Positions 32,749 through 41,322 of a DNA stretch of 47,042 nt are shown here, piece after piece (the stretch's first letter is position 1; every line of letters starts with the position of its first letter). The notes under the pieces were generated by a model that was given only the letters and a program-made list of their open reading frames with translations, ran no database searches and was not told where the DNA came from. Both the position numbers and the translations under genes were made by a program. The stretch covers positions 1-47,042 of the forward strand of contig DAOPZL010000018.1 of assembly GCA_035353395.1 (NCBI GenBank), read 5' to 3'. Source of the stretch: UBA1801 sp035353395 (GTDB lineage: Bacteria; Acidobacteriota; Holophagae; Holophagales; Holophagaceae).

Positions 32749-33756
32749 TCACAGCCTTGCGGCGACGATCTCCACGAGTTCGCAGAGGCGGACGGCGTAG
32801 GCGACCTCGTTGTCGTGCCAGCCGAAGACCTTGACCATGCGGCCGCCGACGACCTTGGTGAGCCCCAGGTCCATCACGACGCTCTCCCGCCGGCCCGAGA
32901 AGTCGCGGCTGACGAGGTTCTCCTCCGCGATGCCCACGATGCCCTTCAGGTCGCCCCGGGAGGCCTCCACGAACGTCCGGTTGATCTCCTCCGCCGTCAC
33001 GTCGGTTTTCAGGACGGCTCCCAGGTCCACGAGGTTCACGTTGAGGGAGGGGACCCTCAGGGCCCAGCCGTCGAAGCCCGCGGGAAGGTGGGGAAGGGCC
33101 TTGTGGAGCGCGTCGAAGGCGCTGCTGGTGGTGGGGATGATGCCCATGAAGGCGGACCGGGCCCGCCGGAGGCTCTTGTGGGGAGCGTCCAGGATGCGCT
33201 GGTCGTTGGTGACCACATGCACGGTGCTCATGCCGGCGCCCTCGAACCCGAAGGCCCGCTCCAGCACGTGGAGCATGGGAGCCGTCGCGTGGGCCGTGCA
33301 ACTGGCGTTGGAGATGATCCGGTGCCTGTCGAGGTCGAGCAGGTGCCCGTTGAAGGGGTGGATCACGGTGAAGTCCGGGTCGGGGCTGGGAGCCGAGATG
33401 ATGACGTGGCGGACGGAGCCCCGCAGGTGCCTGGCCGCGCCGGCGTGGTTCGTGAACCGTCCCGAGGCTTCCACCACCAGCCTGGCCCCGCAGTCCGCGA
33501 AGGGGATGGCCACGGGGTCCGTCTCGTGGAAGAGGGGGAACTCCCGGCCCTCGATGTCCAGGTAGTCCCGCCCGTCCCGGGTGTGCCCGTGCACGGACGG
33601 ATTGTCGTTCCCGTGGATGGAGTCGTACCGCAGGAGGTGCACAACGGTGGCCAGGTCGGCGGGGTCGTTGAGCGCGCACAGCAGGTCCGGCCGGGAAAGG
33701 GCCAGCCGGCGCACGGCGATGCGCCCGATCCTTCCGATACCATTGACGGCGATCAA
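32749..33756 (-). CDS. Divergent GAPDH family dehydrogenase with catalytic residues (335 aa)
   Basis: Glyceraldehyde-3-phosphate dehydrogenase fold. The NAD site (NGIGRIGR, ALNDPAD) is intact. The nucleophile C153 is in SNASCTAHATAP, where the usual TNC becomes AHA, and H180 is in MSTVHVVTNDQ. LDAPHKSLRRAR is typical, while the C-terminal WYDNEWGYS is WHDNEVAYA and the usual Thr-Gly is Thr-Ser. It is probably an active aldehyde-phosphate dehydrogenase of altered specificity (GAPDH, erythrose-4-phosphate or another). The start is TTG at 33754-33756 with AGGAGG 7 bases upstream; it overlaps the stop of the upstream pseudo-GAPDH (TTGA), so the two are coupled. Confidence 0.85.
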   Translation of the reverse strand: MIAVNGIGRIGRIAVRRLALSRPDLLCALNDPADLATVVHLLRYDSIHGNDNPSVHGHTRDGRDYLDIEGREFPLFHETDPVAIPFADCGARLVVEASGRFTNHAGAARHLRGSVRHVIISAPSPDPDFTVIHPFNGHLLDLDRHRIISNASCTAHATAPMLHVLERAFGFEGAGMSTVHVVTNDQRILDAPHKSLRRARSAFMGIIPTTSSAFDALHKALPHLPAGFDGWALRVPSLNVNLVDLGAVLKTDVTAEEINRTFVEASRGDLKGIVGIAEENLVSRDFSGRRESVVMDLGLTKVVGGRMVKVFGWHDNEVAYAVRLCELVEIVAARL

Positions 33757-34769
33757 CGGACTTCCTCCTGGATCCGCGCCAGCGCATGGACGGCGAGATC
33801 CTTCATGCGGGACGCGTACCCGTATTCGTTGTCGTACCAGCCGAAGACCTTGATGTAGCGCGGCGTCATGACCCTGGTGAGGGAGGGGTCGAAGACGCAG
33901 CTCGCAGGATTCCCCCGGAGGTCCACGCTCACGATCTCGTCCTCGGCGACCTCGAGGAAGCCCTTGAGAGGGCCGTGTTCCGCCGCGGACCGGAACGCCT
34001 CCCGGACGGATTCGACCGAGGCGTCCCGGCCGGTCGTCACGGAGAGGTCCACGAGGCTCACGTCGGGCGTGGGCACTCGGACGGCGAGGCCGTCCACCCG
34101 TCCCGCGAGGCGGGGGAGCACGCGGCCAACGGTCCCGGCGGCTTCCGTGGGGGCGGGGATCATGCTCAGGGAGGCGGCCCTGGCGAGGCGGAGGTCCGGG
34201 TGGGGGAGATCCAGGATGCGCTGGTCGTTCGCGTAGGCCTCGACTGCCGTGATGAGGCCGCAGTCGACGCCGAAGGCCTCGTCCAGCACCTTGGCCAGCA
34301 GGACCGCGCAGTTCGACGCGCTGCCCGCGCAGCTGACGATCCCGTGCCGGCGGGCATCGAAATCCTCGTGGTTCGCCCCCATCACCACCGTCAGGTCCGC
34401 GTCCTCCACGGGATCCGAGACGAGCACGTGGCTGACGCCCCCCCGCAGGTGGCGGGCGAGGCCCGCCCGGGTCCGGAGCGTGCCGGAGCACTCCAGGACG
34501 AGGTCGGCCCCGGCTTCCCCGAAGGGCACCGCTTCCGGCTCCCTTTCCCGGTAGGCGCGGATGCGCCGGGAGCCCAGGAGGAGGGAATCCTCGTCGTGCG
34601 AGACCCGGAAGTCGGCCTTCCCGTGCATCGAGTCGTACTTGATGAGGTGGGCGAGGGTTCCGACGTCCGCGACGTCGTTGACCGCCACCACCTGGATGTC
34701 GTCCCGGTGCACCAGCTGCCGCAACACCAGCCGTCCGATGCGCCCGAGTCCGTTGATGGCCAGCTTCAC
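33753..34769 (-). CDS. GAPDH family pseudoenzyme lacking catalytic Cys and His (338 aa)
   Basis: The full GAPDH fold is present, with NAD motifs NGLGRIGR and AVNDVADV and the C-terminal WYDNEYGYASR. In the active site the segment normally SNASCTTNC reads SCAGSASNC, which puts S150 at the nucleophile position, and the catalytic His is E177 (TAVEAYANDQ). Phosphate-site residues are also lost (TE for TG; PHP for PHK). It should bind NAD but not perform GAPDH chemistry. Codon use and length look normal and the frame is intact, so it is not simply decaying. The GTG start at 34767-34769 has GGGGGA upstream. It is coupled by a 4-base overlap to the catalytic paralogue that follows, suggesting a heteromer (inference). 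Confidence 0.88.
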   Translation of the reverse strand: MKLAINGLGRIGRLVLRQLVHRDDIQVVAVNDVADVGTLAHLIKYDSMHGKADFRVSHDEDSLLLGSRRIRAYREREPEAVPFGEAGADLVLECSGTLRTRAGLARHLRGGVSHVLVSDPVEDADLTVVMGANHEDFDARRHGIVSCAGSASNCAVLLAKVLDEAFGVDCGLITAVEAYANDQRILDLPHPDLRLARAASLSMIPAPTEAAGTVGRVLPRLAGRVDGLAVRVPTPDVSLVDLSVTTGRDASVESVREAFRSAAEHGPLKGFLEVAEDEIVSVDLRGNPASCVFDPSLTRVMTPRYIKVFGWYDNEYGYASRMKDLAVHALARIQEEVR

Positions 34770-34866
34770 GGTTCAGTCCCCCACGCGTCCGGCGCATACC
34801 CGCGGCTGATCCTGAACGGGACCGTGGACATGACCGAATCGGCCCGGCTCCCTGCTGAAGCGGGCT

Positions 34867-36519
34867 CTAGGTCAGATTGTAGCCATACTCCCTGGCCAGG
34901 CCCAGCGACATCTCCCGGAGCTTGTATTTCTGGATCTTCCCGCTTCCCGTGGCCGGATACTCCTTCAGGAAGAAGACGTATTTCGGGATCTTGTGGCGGG
35001 AGATCCTCCCTCGGCAGAAATCCTGGACCTCCTCGGCGTCGAGCGCCTGTCCCTCCTTCAGGATGATGAACGCGCCCACTTCCTCGCCGTACTTCTGGCT
35101 GGGAACGCCGGCCACCTGCACGTCCCTGATCTGGGGGACCTGGTAGAGGAAGTCCTCGATCTCCTTGGGGTAGATGTTCTCCCCGCCGCGGATGATCATG
35201 TCCTTGATCCGGCCCGTGACCCGGAAGTCGCCGTTCTCGTCCTTGACGCCGAGGTCCCCGGAGTGGAGCCAGCCGTCCTCGTCGATCACGCTGCGCGTCT
35301 CCTCGGGCATCTTGTAGTAGCCCCGCATGACGTTGTAGCCGCGGCAGCACAGCTCGCCCGCCTCGCCGACCGCGCATTCCCGGCGGGTCTGGGGATCCCG
35401 GACCTTCACCTCGATGCCCGGAAGCTCCTTGCCCACGGTGCCCACCTTCACTTCGATGGAATCCTCCGCCCGGGTCTGGGTCATCACGGGGGAGCCCTCC
35501 GTGAGGCCGTAGGCGATGGTGATGTCCCGGCAGTGCATCTCGTCCATCACGCGCTTCATGACCTCGATGGGGCAGGGCGAGCCCGCCATGATGCCGGTCC
35601 GCAGCGAACTCAGGTCGAACATGCTGAACATCGGGTGGTTCAGTTCCGCGATGAACATGGTGGGCACGCCGTAGAGCGCGGTGCAGCGCTCCCGGTGGAC
35701 GGACGCCAGGACGAGCAGGGGGTCGAAGTTCTCGCAGGGCACGACCGAGGCCCCGTGCGTCACGATGGCCATGATGCCGAGCACGAGGCCGAAGCAGTGG
35801 AAGAGGGGCACCGGCAGGCAGACCTTCTCCGCCTCCGTGAAGCGCTGGCATTCGCCGATGGCGAATCCGTTGTTCAGGATGTTCCGGTGCGTGAGCATCA
35901 CGCCCTTCGGGAACCCGGTGGTCCCGGAGGTGTACTGCATGTTGATGACGTCTCCGGCCTGGAGGCTCGCGGAGACATCGCGCAGCCCGCGGTCGTCCAT
36001 GTGCTCCCCCAGGAGGAGGAGTTCGGCCGTGTTGAACATGCCCCGGTGCTTCTGGGGGCCGATGAACACGACGTTCCGGAGGCACGGGAAACGCGCGCTG
36101 TGCAGCTGGCCCCGCTGGGACTCCTTCAGCTCCGGGATGAGCTCGTTGACCATCTGCACGTAGTCGCTGTCCCTGAACCCGTCCACCAGGCAGAGCGTGG
36201 TGATGTCCGACTGCCTGACCAGGAATTCCAGTTCGTGCAGCTTGTAGTTCGTGTTGATGGTCACCAGGGTGACGCCGATCTTGGCGGAGGCGAAGAGGAT
36301 CGTGAGCCAGTCCGGGACGTTGTTCGCCCAGATGCCGAGATGGTCGCCCTTCCGGAGGCCGATGGCCAGGAAACCCTTGGCCAGGGCGTTCACCCTGTCG
36401 TCGAACTGCCGGTAGGTGAACCGCAGGTTGCGGTCCGGATAGACGATGAACTCCTTGTCCGGGTAGCGGTCGGCCTGCTCCTCGAGCACGCCGCCGAGGG
36501 TCTTCTCGATGAATCCCAT
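34867..36519 (-). CDS. AMP-dependent acyl-CoA synthetase/ligase (550 aa)
   Basis: ANL superfamily ligase that activates a carboxylic acid as acyl-AMP and then as acyl-CoA. Core motifs: A3 YTSGTTGFPKGVMLTH, A5 IAYGLTEGSPV, A8 GRIKDMIIRGGENIYPKEIE, and the A10 catalytic Lys in GSGKIQKYKLRE. The sequence resembles medium/long-chain fatty acid or FadD3-like enzymes, but the substrate cannot be read. The ATG at 36517-36519 has GGAGGA 4 bases upstream. It lies 14 bases after the XRE-cupin regulator gene and 97 bases before the pseudo-GAPDH. Confidence 0.93.
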   Translation of the reverse strand: MGFIEKTLGGVLEEQADRYPDKEFIVYPDRNLRFTYRQFDDRVNALAKGFLAIGLRKGDHLGIWANNVPDWLTILFASAKIGVTLVTINTNYKLHELEFLVRQSDITTLCLVDGFRDSDYVQMVNELIPELKESQRGQLHSARFPCLRNVVFIGPQKHRGMFNTAELLLLGEHMDDRGLRDVSASLQAGDVINMQYTSGTTGFPKGVMLTHRNILNNGFAIGECQRFTEAEKVCLPVPLFHCFGLVLGIMAIVTHGASVVPCENFDPLLVLASVHRERCTALYGVPTMFIAELNHPMFSMFDLSSLRTGIMAGSPCPIEVMKRVMDEMHCRDITIAYGLTEGSPVMTQTRAEDSIEVKVGTVGKELPGIEVKVRDPQTRRECAVGEAGELCCRGYNVMRGYYKMPEETRSVIDEDGWLHSGDLGVKDENGDFRVTGRIKDMIIRGGENIYPKEIEDFLYQVPQIRDVQVAGVPSQKYGEEVGAFIILKEGQALDAEEVQDFCRGRISRHKIPKYVFFLKEYPATGSGKIQKYKLREMSLGLAREYGYNLT

Positions 36520-36533
36520 GGGTCCTCCCCCGC

Positions 36534-37109
36534 TCAGAACGGTGCGTAGACGACGGCCAGGATCCGGGCGGGCGCCTCTCCGTAGGCATGGACGTGGTGG
36601 GGCACGATGGAGTCGAGGTAGATGCAGTCCCCCTCCTCCAGGATGTAGTGGTCCTTCCCGTAGTCGACCTCGATCCGGCCGCCCAGCACGTACATGAACT
36701 CCTCGCCTTCGTGGGTGGACAGGGGATGGTCCGTGTCGGAGCCCGGCAGGATGTCGATCAGGAAGGGTTCCATGGAACGGCCGCTCTTGCCCTGGGCCAG
36801 GGCGTGGAAATCCAGCTCGCCCGAGGAGGCCCTGGACTTGCCCGCGAAACGGACCGCCGTCGCGAGCTGGCCCTTCCGGCCGACGACGGGACCGAGGTGC
36901 TCCACGTCGTCCAGGAAGGTTCCGAGCCTGACGCCCAGGACCCTGCCGATCTTGATCAGCGGCGTCAGGGAGGGGATGAAGTCCCCGCCCTCGATCTGTC
37001 GGATGAGATCCGCCGGCAGCTCGCTCCGCTCCGCGAGCTGGTCGATGGACATCTGCCGGCTCTCCCGGATCTGTGTCAGTTTCGCGCCCACGTTCACGGT
37101 CGGGTTCAT
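36534..37109 (-). CDS. XRE-type HTH regulator with C-terminal cupin domain (191 aa)
   Basis: Transcription factor with an N-terminal helix-turn-helix (about residues 10-65: LTQIRESRQMSIDQLAERSE ... IKIGRVLGV) and a C-terminal cupin-2 domain (about 115-190: STHEGEEFMYVLGGRIEVDYG, DSIVPHHVHAYG) that likely senses a small ligand. Such regulators are often encoded beside the operon they control, here the AMP ligase. I chose the ATG at 37107-37109 with GAGG 5 bases upstream; one 6 codons earlier has no ribosome site. A small inverted repeat at 37176-37189 could be an operator. Confidence 0.88.
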   Translation of the reverse strand: MNPTVNVGAKLTQIRESRQMSIDQLAERSELPADLIRQIEGGDFIPSLTPLIKIGRVLGVRLGTFLDDVEHLGPVVGRKGQLATAVRFAGKSRASSGELDFHALAQGKSGRSMEPFLIDILPGSDTDHPLSTHEGEEFMYVLGGRIEVDYGKDHYILEEGDCIYLDSIVPHHVHAYGEAPARILAVVYAPF

Positions 37110-37175
37110 GCTGTCCTCGTCTCCCATGGAGCGATTGTAGGACGCAACCCCGGGCCCAACTCCGCCGGATCCAGG

Positions 37176-37189
37176 AAAACAATCGTTTT
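37176..37189. promoter_or_regulatory. Inverted repeat upstream of the XRE-cupin gene
   Basis: aaaac-aatc-gtttt is a perfect 5-base inverted repeat about 70 bases upstream of the regulator start, in an AT-rich patch. A TACAAT hexamer lies closer to the gene (near 37133-37138, minus strand). It may be an autoregulatory operator. Confidence 0.3.
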
Positions 37190-37227
37190 AATCAGGACAT
37201 TTCCGGGACTAAATGGATTCCGGCCAC

Positions 37228-37260
37228 AAAAAAGGACGGCCGGTCGAGGACCGGCCGTCC
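37228..37260 (-). terminator. Intrinsic terminator after gapA
   Basis: On the minus strand GGACGGCCGGTC and GACCGGCCGTCC form a perfect 12-bp stem around a 3-base loop, followed by six T. It lies 17 bases after the gapA stop and insulates the XRE-cupin operon from gapA transcription. Confidence 0.92.
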
Positions 37261-37277
37261 TGCAGGGCGGAGAACGC

Positions 37278-38273
37278 CTACTTCGCCATCACGCGGATCA
37301 TTTCCAGCACCTTGCAGGAATAGCCCCACTCGTTGTCGTACCACGCCACCACCTTGACGAAGGTGGGATCGAGGGCGATGCCGGCGCCGGCATCGAAGAC
37401 CGACGTGCAGGATTCGCCCACGAAGTCCGTGGAGACGACCTTGTCCGTGGTGTAGCCCAGGACGCCCTTCATGGAGCCCTCGGAAGCCTTCTTCATGGCC
37501 TCGCAGATCTGCTCGTAGGTGGCCTCCTTGGCCAGCTCCACCGTGAGGTCCACGACGGACACGTCGGAGGTGGGCACGCGGAGGGACATGCCGGTGAGCT
37601 TCTTGTTGAGCTCGGGGATCACCTTGCCCACGGCCTTGGCGGCGCCGGTGGAGGAGGGGATGATGTTCTCCAGGATGCCGCGCCCGCCGCGCCAGTCCTT
37701 GTTGGAGGGCCCGTCCACGGTCTTCTGGGTGGCGGTGGCCGCGTGCACGGTGGTCATGAGGCCGCGCTTGACTCCGAAGGTGTCGTTGAGCACCTTGGCC
37801 ACGGGCGCCAGGCAGTTGGTCGTGCAGGAAGCGTTGGAGATGATGTCCTGGCCGGCGTACTTGTCGTGGTTGACGCCGAACACGAACATCGGCGTGTCGT
37901 CCTTGGAGGGGGCGGAGAGGATCACCTTCCTGGCGCCCGCCTTGAGATGGGCGGAGGCCTTCTCCTTGTCGAGGAAGAGCCCCGTGCTCTCCACGACGAT
38001 GTCCGCGCCGACCTCGCCCCACTTCAGGTTGGCGGGATCCTTCTCGGCGGTGAGGCGGATCTTCTTGCCGTTGACGATGAGCGTGGAGCCTTCGACGGAC
38101 ACGGAGCCCTTGAAACGGCCGTGCACGGAATCGTAGAGAAGCATGTACGCGAGGTAGTCAGGATCGAGCAGGTCGTTCACGCCGACGATTTCGATATCGG
38201 GGAAATGCTCGATCGCTGCCCGAAACACCATCCGGCCGATCCGGCCAAAGCCGTTGATGCCGATTTTTATCAT
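37278..38273 (-). CDS. gapA: Glyceraldehyde-3-phosphate dehydrogenase, type I (331 aa)
   Basis: Canonical glycolytic GAPDH. NAD motif INGFGRIGR and the Asp of VNDLLD, nucleophile C150 in SNASCTTNCLAP, H177 in MTTVHAAT, SSTGAAKAVG, RVPTSDVSVVDL and WYDNEWGYS are all intact. It oxidises glyceraldehyde 3-phosphate with NAD and phosphate in the cytoplasm. AGGAGG lies 6 bases before the ATG at 38271-38273. It follows a small Fis-type HTH gene by 13 bases and ends at a strong terminator. This is the standard enzyme against which the two other GAPDH homologues nearby look unusual. Confidence 0.97.
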   Translation of the reverse strand: MIKIGINGFGRIGRMVFRAAIEHFPDIEIVGVNDLLDPDYLAYMLLYDSVHGRFKGSVSVEGSTLIVNGKKIRLTAEKDPANLKWGEVGADIVVESTGLFLDKEKASAHLKAGARKVILSAPSKDDTPMFVFGVNHDKYAGQDIISNASCTTNCLAPVAKVLNDTFGVKRGLMTTVHAATATQKTVDGPSNKDWRGGRGILENIIPSSTGAAKAVGKVIPELNKKLTGMSLRVPTSDVSVVDLTVELAKEATYEQICEAMKKASEGSMKGVLGYTTDKVVSTDFVGESCTSVFDAGAGIALDPTFVKVVAWYDNEWGYSCKVLEMIRVMAK

Positions 38274-38286
38274 AGGACCCTCCTGG

Positions 38287-38511
38287 TCAGCAGGTCCCTC
38301 CAGGATACCTCATCGAGGCGACGGGCGGTTCGAGCTTCTTGGAGAGCGTGTTCCGGTGGATGCCCAGGTCGCGCGCGGCCGCGCTCTGGTTGCCGTCGTG
38401 CTCGGCCAGCACGGCCTGGAGATACGCCCGCTCGAACTCGCGCTTCGCCAGGTCGAGGGGGATGCCCTTCCCGACCATTTCGACGACGAGGTCATGCAGC
38501 ATCTGGCGCAT
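38287..38511 (-). CDS. Fis family helix-turn-helix protein (74 aa)
   Basis: Short protein consisting of a Fis-type DNA-binding domain: MRQMLHDLVVEMVGKGIPLD, LAKREFERAYLQAVLAEHDG, NQSAAARDLGIHRNTLSKKL. Such domains usually sit at the end of NtrC-type activators, but here it stands alone. The ATG at 38509-38511 has GGAG about 8 bases upstream; an ATG 12 codons earlier is possible. It is directly upstream of gapA and probably cotranscribed with it. Confidence 0.82.
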   Translation of the reverse strand: MRQMLHDLVVEMVGKGIPLDLAKREFERAYLQAVLAEHDGNQSAAARDLGIHRNTLSKKLEPPVASMRYPGGTC

Positions 38512-38741
38512 CGGATGGTCTCCCTGGGTGATCGACCAAGTTAACATCCCTGCCCTGGAGCCGGCAGGCGGATTTTTCGGAGAGGCGCGCCACGCCTTGC
38601 GGAAAAGCCTGCGGAAAGCCTGTGGAATGACCCGGGGAATCCCTGCGTAAGGGCCTCGCGGTGACCAGGATGGGACGATCCCCCCGCGGGCGCGAACGCC
38701 TGCGGAAAGCGCCGCGGATTCTTCGGGAGGGGTGGGAGGGA

Positions 38742-40490
38742 TCAGCCGGGGTGGACCTGCAGGAGGTCCAGGAGCCGGAAGGCCGGGGATTCCTTGATCC
38801 TGTCCACGCTCAGCCAGCGGCCTCGCCCCAGGTCCATCCACAGGATTCCGGTGCCGGGATCCCACCATCCTCGCTGTCCGGATCGGCCGCCCTGGAGGAG
38901 CCTCGCCCCCGCCAGCTGTTGCTGGGACGGTCGGATCGTCGCGGAGACGGTGTGGACTCCGGCCAAGTGGAGCTGCAGCCGGCCCTGGCCGAGCTCCCAG
39001 CTCCCGTCCGGGACCCGCAGGACCGTGCCGTCCGGGGCCTTCAGCGTGTCGCCCTCGAGGCGGATCGCGCCCGCCCATGGGCCTTCCGGCGTCCAGGCGC
39101 CGTCGAAGAAGCTGAGGGCGGCGGTATCCCATCCGAGGCTGCCGAAGTCCGCCAGGTCCGTGGTCCTGAGCTTCAGGCGGAGGGCGGAGGCGGGCGCCTG
39201 GTCGAAGGTGGGGTCCAGGGGGATCCAGCGGCGCCCCACCTTGACTTCCACCCAGAAGTGGAGCCCCATCACCTCCCCGAGCCCCACCCATCCCACGACG
39301 CCCCGGGCGGGGATCCCCAGCTTCCGGAGGAGGGCGACGGCCAGGACGCTGTGTTCCGTGCAGTCGCCCCGGCTGTTCCGGGCCACTTCCAGCGCGGAGG
39401 CGAAGCCCACGGTCATGTCCTTCCGGCCGATCCACTCGAAGACGAAGGAGGCCACGCGCCTTGCCAGCTCCCAGCGGCCGGCCGAGGGCGGCGGATCCAG
39501 CCGCGCCACCAAGGCGTTGAATTCCGGGGCCTGGAACTGGACGAGGGGCGTCGGGGCGAGGAAGGGGGCGTCCTCTGCCGTCGCGGTCCCCTTCACCGGC
39601 TTCTCCGCGGCCTCTGCGGGGCTCGGTCCGGCGGCCTTCCGGACCCGGTACAGATTCGGGCCGAGGCGCACCTGCTGGTCGTCCTGGGGAAGGTCCTGGG
39701 GGCCGGGGCCGCTCCAGCGGAGGGTGGCTTCGGGGAGCCACTGCAGGAACGGATGGGGCGGGAGCTGGGCCAGGGTCCGCTCGAAGAACCCCGGGCCGGG
39801 CGCCGGCGACGAGGGCGCCGGCAGTTCCGCCCGCTGCAGCAGGACGGTCAGTCCGGCCATCTTCGCGATCTGCTTCACCTCCCCGTGCCTGGGGGAGATC
39901 CACGCCTCCAGTTGGACGGGCATGGCGCCCTCCTGGAGCTTCCCCCGGTAGCGGCGCGTGTCGGGAAACCCCGGCAGCGGCTCCGCCCCGAGGAGCTCGA
40001 GATCAACCTTGGACCACTGCTGCGTGCCCGGGGAGAACTCGGTGAAGTGCACGGCGCGGCCCGCGCCGGCGGCCTCCTTGAGGAGGGTCTCGCTGTCGCC
40101 CGGCCAGATGCAGGCACCCTTCGGAACCGCCAGCACCGAGGGGGCGGCGCCCGAGGCGGTCACGCGAAGCCGGTCGGGCTCCCTGGGGGACCAGTCGGCC
40201 TGGCCCAGCACGGGTTCCTGGGATAGCGTCAGCCTCCATGTGAGGCGCAGGGAGCCGTCCGGCTCCCTGACGGCCGTCGTGGTCATCTCCTGCCGCACCG
40301 AGGTCCCGAACCGCTCCATCTGGGTCCATTCCCGGTGGTCGATGCGCTCGGGCTTCCGGCTGGACACCTGCTCGGCGCCGCCCGACTCCTGCCCCTCGAT
40401 CCATTGGCGGTAGCGCTGGACCTCCTGGGCGCCCACTTCCGCGGGGAAGGAGAGGATGAACGCAAGCGCTACTCCTGGCAATGGTCGCAT
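38742..40490 (-). CDS. Exported transglutaminase-like protein (582 aa)
   Basis: Begins MRPLPGVALAFILSFPAEVGAQ, a Sec signal peptide, so it is exported. A long N-terminal region of beta character precedes a transglutaminase/cysteine-protease core at about residues 385-455. Its triad can be read: Cys in SRGDCTEHSV, His in GLHFWVEVKVG and Asp in WIPLDPTFDQ. The C-terminal part ends with repeated short beta-type stretches (DGTVLRVPDGSWELG). Bacterial members of this group are mostly uncharacterised and may act as proteases or amidases. I chose the ATG at 40488-40490 with GGAGC upstream. It is divergent from recO, 92 bases away. Confidence 0.83.
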   Translation of the reverse strand: MRPLPGVALAFILSFPAEVGAQEVQRYRQWIEGQESGGAEQVSSRKPERIDHREWTQMERFGTSVRQEMTTTAVREPDGSLRLTWRLTLSQEPVLGQADWSPREPDRLRVTASGAAPSVLAVPKGACIWPGDSETLLKEAAGAGRAVHFTEFSPGTQQWSKVDLELLGAEPLPGFPDTRRYRGKLQEGAMPVQLEAWISPRHGEVKQIAKMAGLTVLLQRAELPAPSSPAPGPGFFERTLAQLPPHPFLQWLPEATLRWSGPGPQDLPQDDQQVRLGPNLYRVRKAAGPSPAEAAEKPVKGTATAEDAPFLAPTPLVQFQAPEFNALVARLDPPPSAGRWELARRVASFVFEWIGRKDMTVGFASALEVARNSRGDCTEHSVLAVALLRKLGIPARGVVGWVGLGEVMGLHFWVEVKVGRRWIPLDPTFDQAPASALRLKLRTTDLADFGSLGWDTAALSFFDGAWTPEGPWAGAIRLEGDTLKAPDGTVLRVPDGSWELGQGRLQLHLAGVHTVSATIRPSQQQLAGARLLQGGRSGQRGWWDPGTGILWMDLGRGRWLSVDRIKESPAFRLLDLLQVHPG

Positions 40491-40582
40491 GGCCGGCTCC
40501 AGCTCCCACTGTAGCGGATGTCGGGGCCGGCCCCCCGGACGCCCCCGCCGTCCGGCGGGGAATTCAGGCACACTGGAGCCCG

Positions 40583-41317
40583 ATGATCCGCACCCACACC
40601 GCCATCGTGCTGCGCCCCACCCTCTTCCAGGAGGGCGGGCTCGTGGTGTCCTTCCTCACGGAACACGGAGAACGCCTCGTGGGACTCGCCAAGGGCGCCA
40701 AGAAGCCCTCGGCCAAGTGGGTCTCGTCCTTCGAACCGCTGAGCCTCGTGACGGTGAGCTTCTTCGGAAAGGAGCACGTCGAACTCCGCCGGATCACGCG
40801 ATGCGAGCTCCAGCACTCGCCCCTCATCCTCGGACACCTGGAGTCAAGCCTGGTGGCGGCCTGCCTCGCCGACCTCTTCGACCGCCTGGCCAAGGAGGGA
40901 ATCGAGGACGACCGCCTGTTCCGGCTGCTGTCCGCCTGCGCCAGGGCCCTGAAACGGACCCCGGACAGGGCCATGGCCATCCTGGCCTACGCCGAGCACT
41001 GGCTGCTGCACTGCCTCGGGCTGCTTCCCCATCCGCGCCTTTGCGGGCGCTGCGGCCGCGAGGACACGCCCCTGGTCCTGCTGACCGAGGACCATGGATG
41101 GTGCTGTGCGGCCTGCACGCCCACCGATCCGTCCGAAGCCCTCCCGTCCGGAGCGAAGGAATACCTGCGCCTCCTCCGGACCCTGCCCGTGGAGGAGGCG
41201 CCCGACCCGGAGAGCAGCGAGGCCGGTCGCGCGATCACGCGCCTGCTGAGGGGCATGCTCCTGAGGGAGGTGGGGGCGGCCCGGAGCTACGAAGTCCTGT
41301 CCAGGATGCTGGCCTGA
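40583..41317 (+). CDS. recO: DNA repair protein RecO (244 aa)
   Basis: Works with RecR (encoded in this window) in RecA loading and strand annealing. N-terminal OB fold: TAIVLRPTLFQEGGLVVSFL, GLAKGAKKP. The central helical part is followed by a C4 zinc motif, CGRCG...GWCCAAC, at about residues 155-180. I chose the ATG at 40583 with GGAGCC just before it; the frame remains open 34 codons upstream into the promoter region. It is convergent with a glycosyltransferase gene, with 5 bases between. Confidence 0.92.
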   Translation: MIRTHTAIVLRPTLFQEGGLVVSFLTEHGERLVGLAKGAKKPSAKWVSSFEPLSLVTVSFFGKEHVELRRITRCELQHSPLILGHLESSLVAACLADLFDRLAKEGIEDDRLFRLLSACARALKRTPDRAMAILAYAEHWLLHCLGLLPHPRLCGRCGREDTPLVLLTEDHGWCCAACTPTDPSEALPSGAKEYLRLLRTLPVEEAPDPESSEAGRAITRLLRGMLLREVGAARSYEVLSRMLA

Positions 41318-41322
41318 GCGCC

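Noticed and set aside
33753..34769. Pseudo-GAPDH as a decaying pseudogene
   Set aside because: The frame is intact, full length, with conserved fold motifs and a 4-base coupling to the next gene, which argues for selection.
34867..37182. AMP ligase frame extended upstream over the cupin regulator
   Set aside because: The extension reads through another clear gene in a different frame; the ATG at 36519 with GGAGG is the family start.
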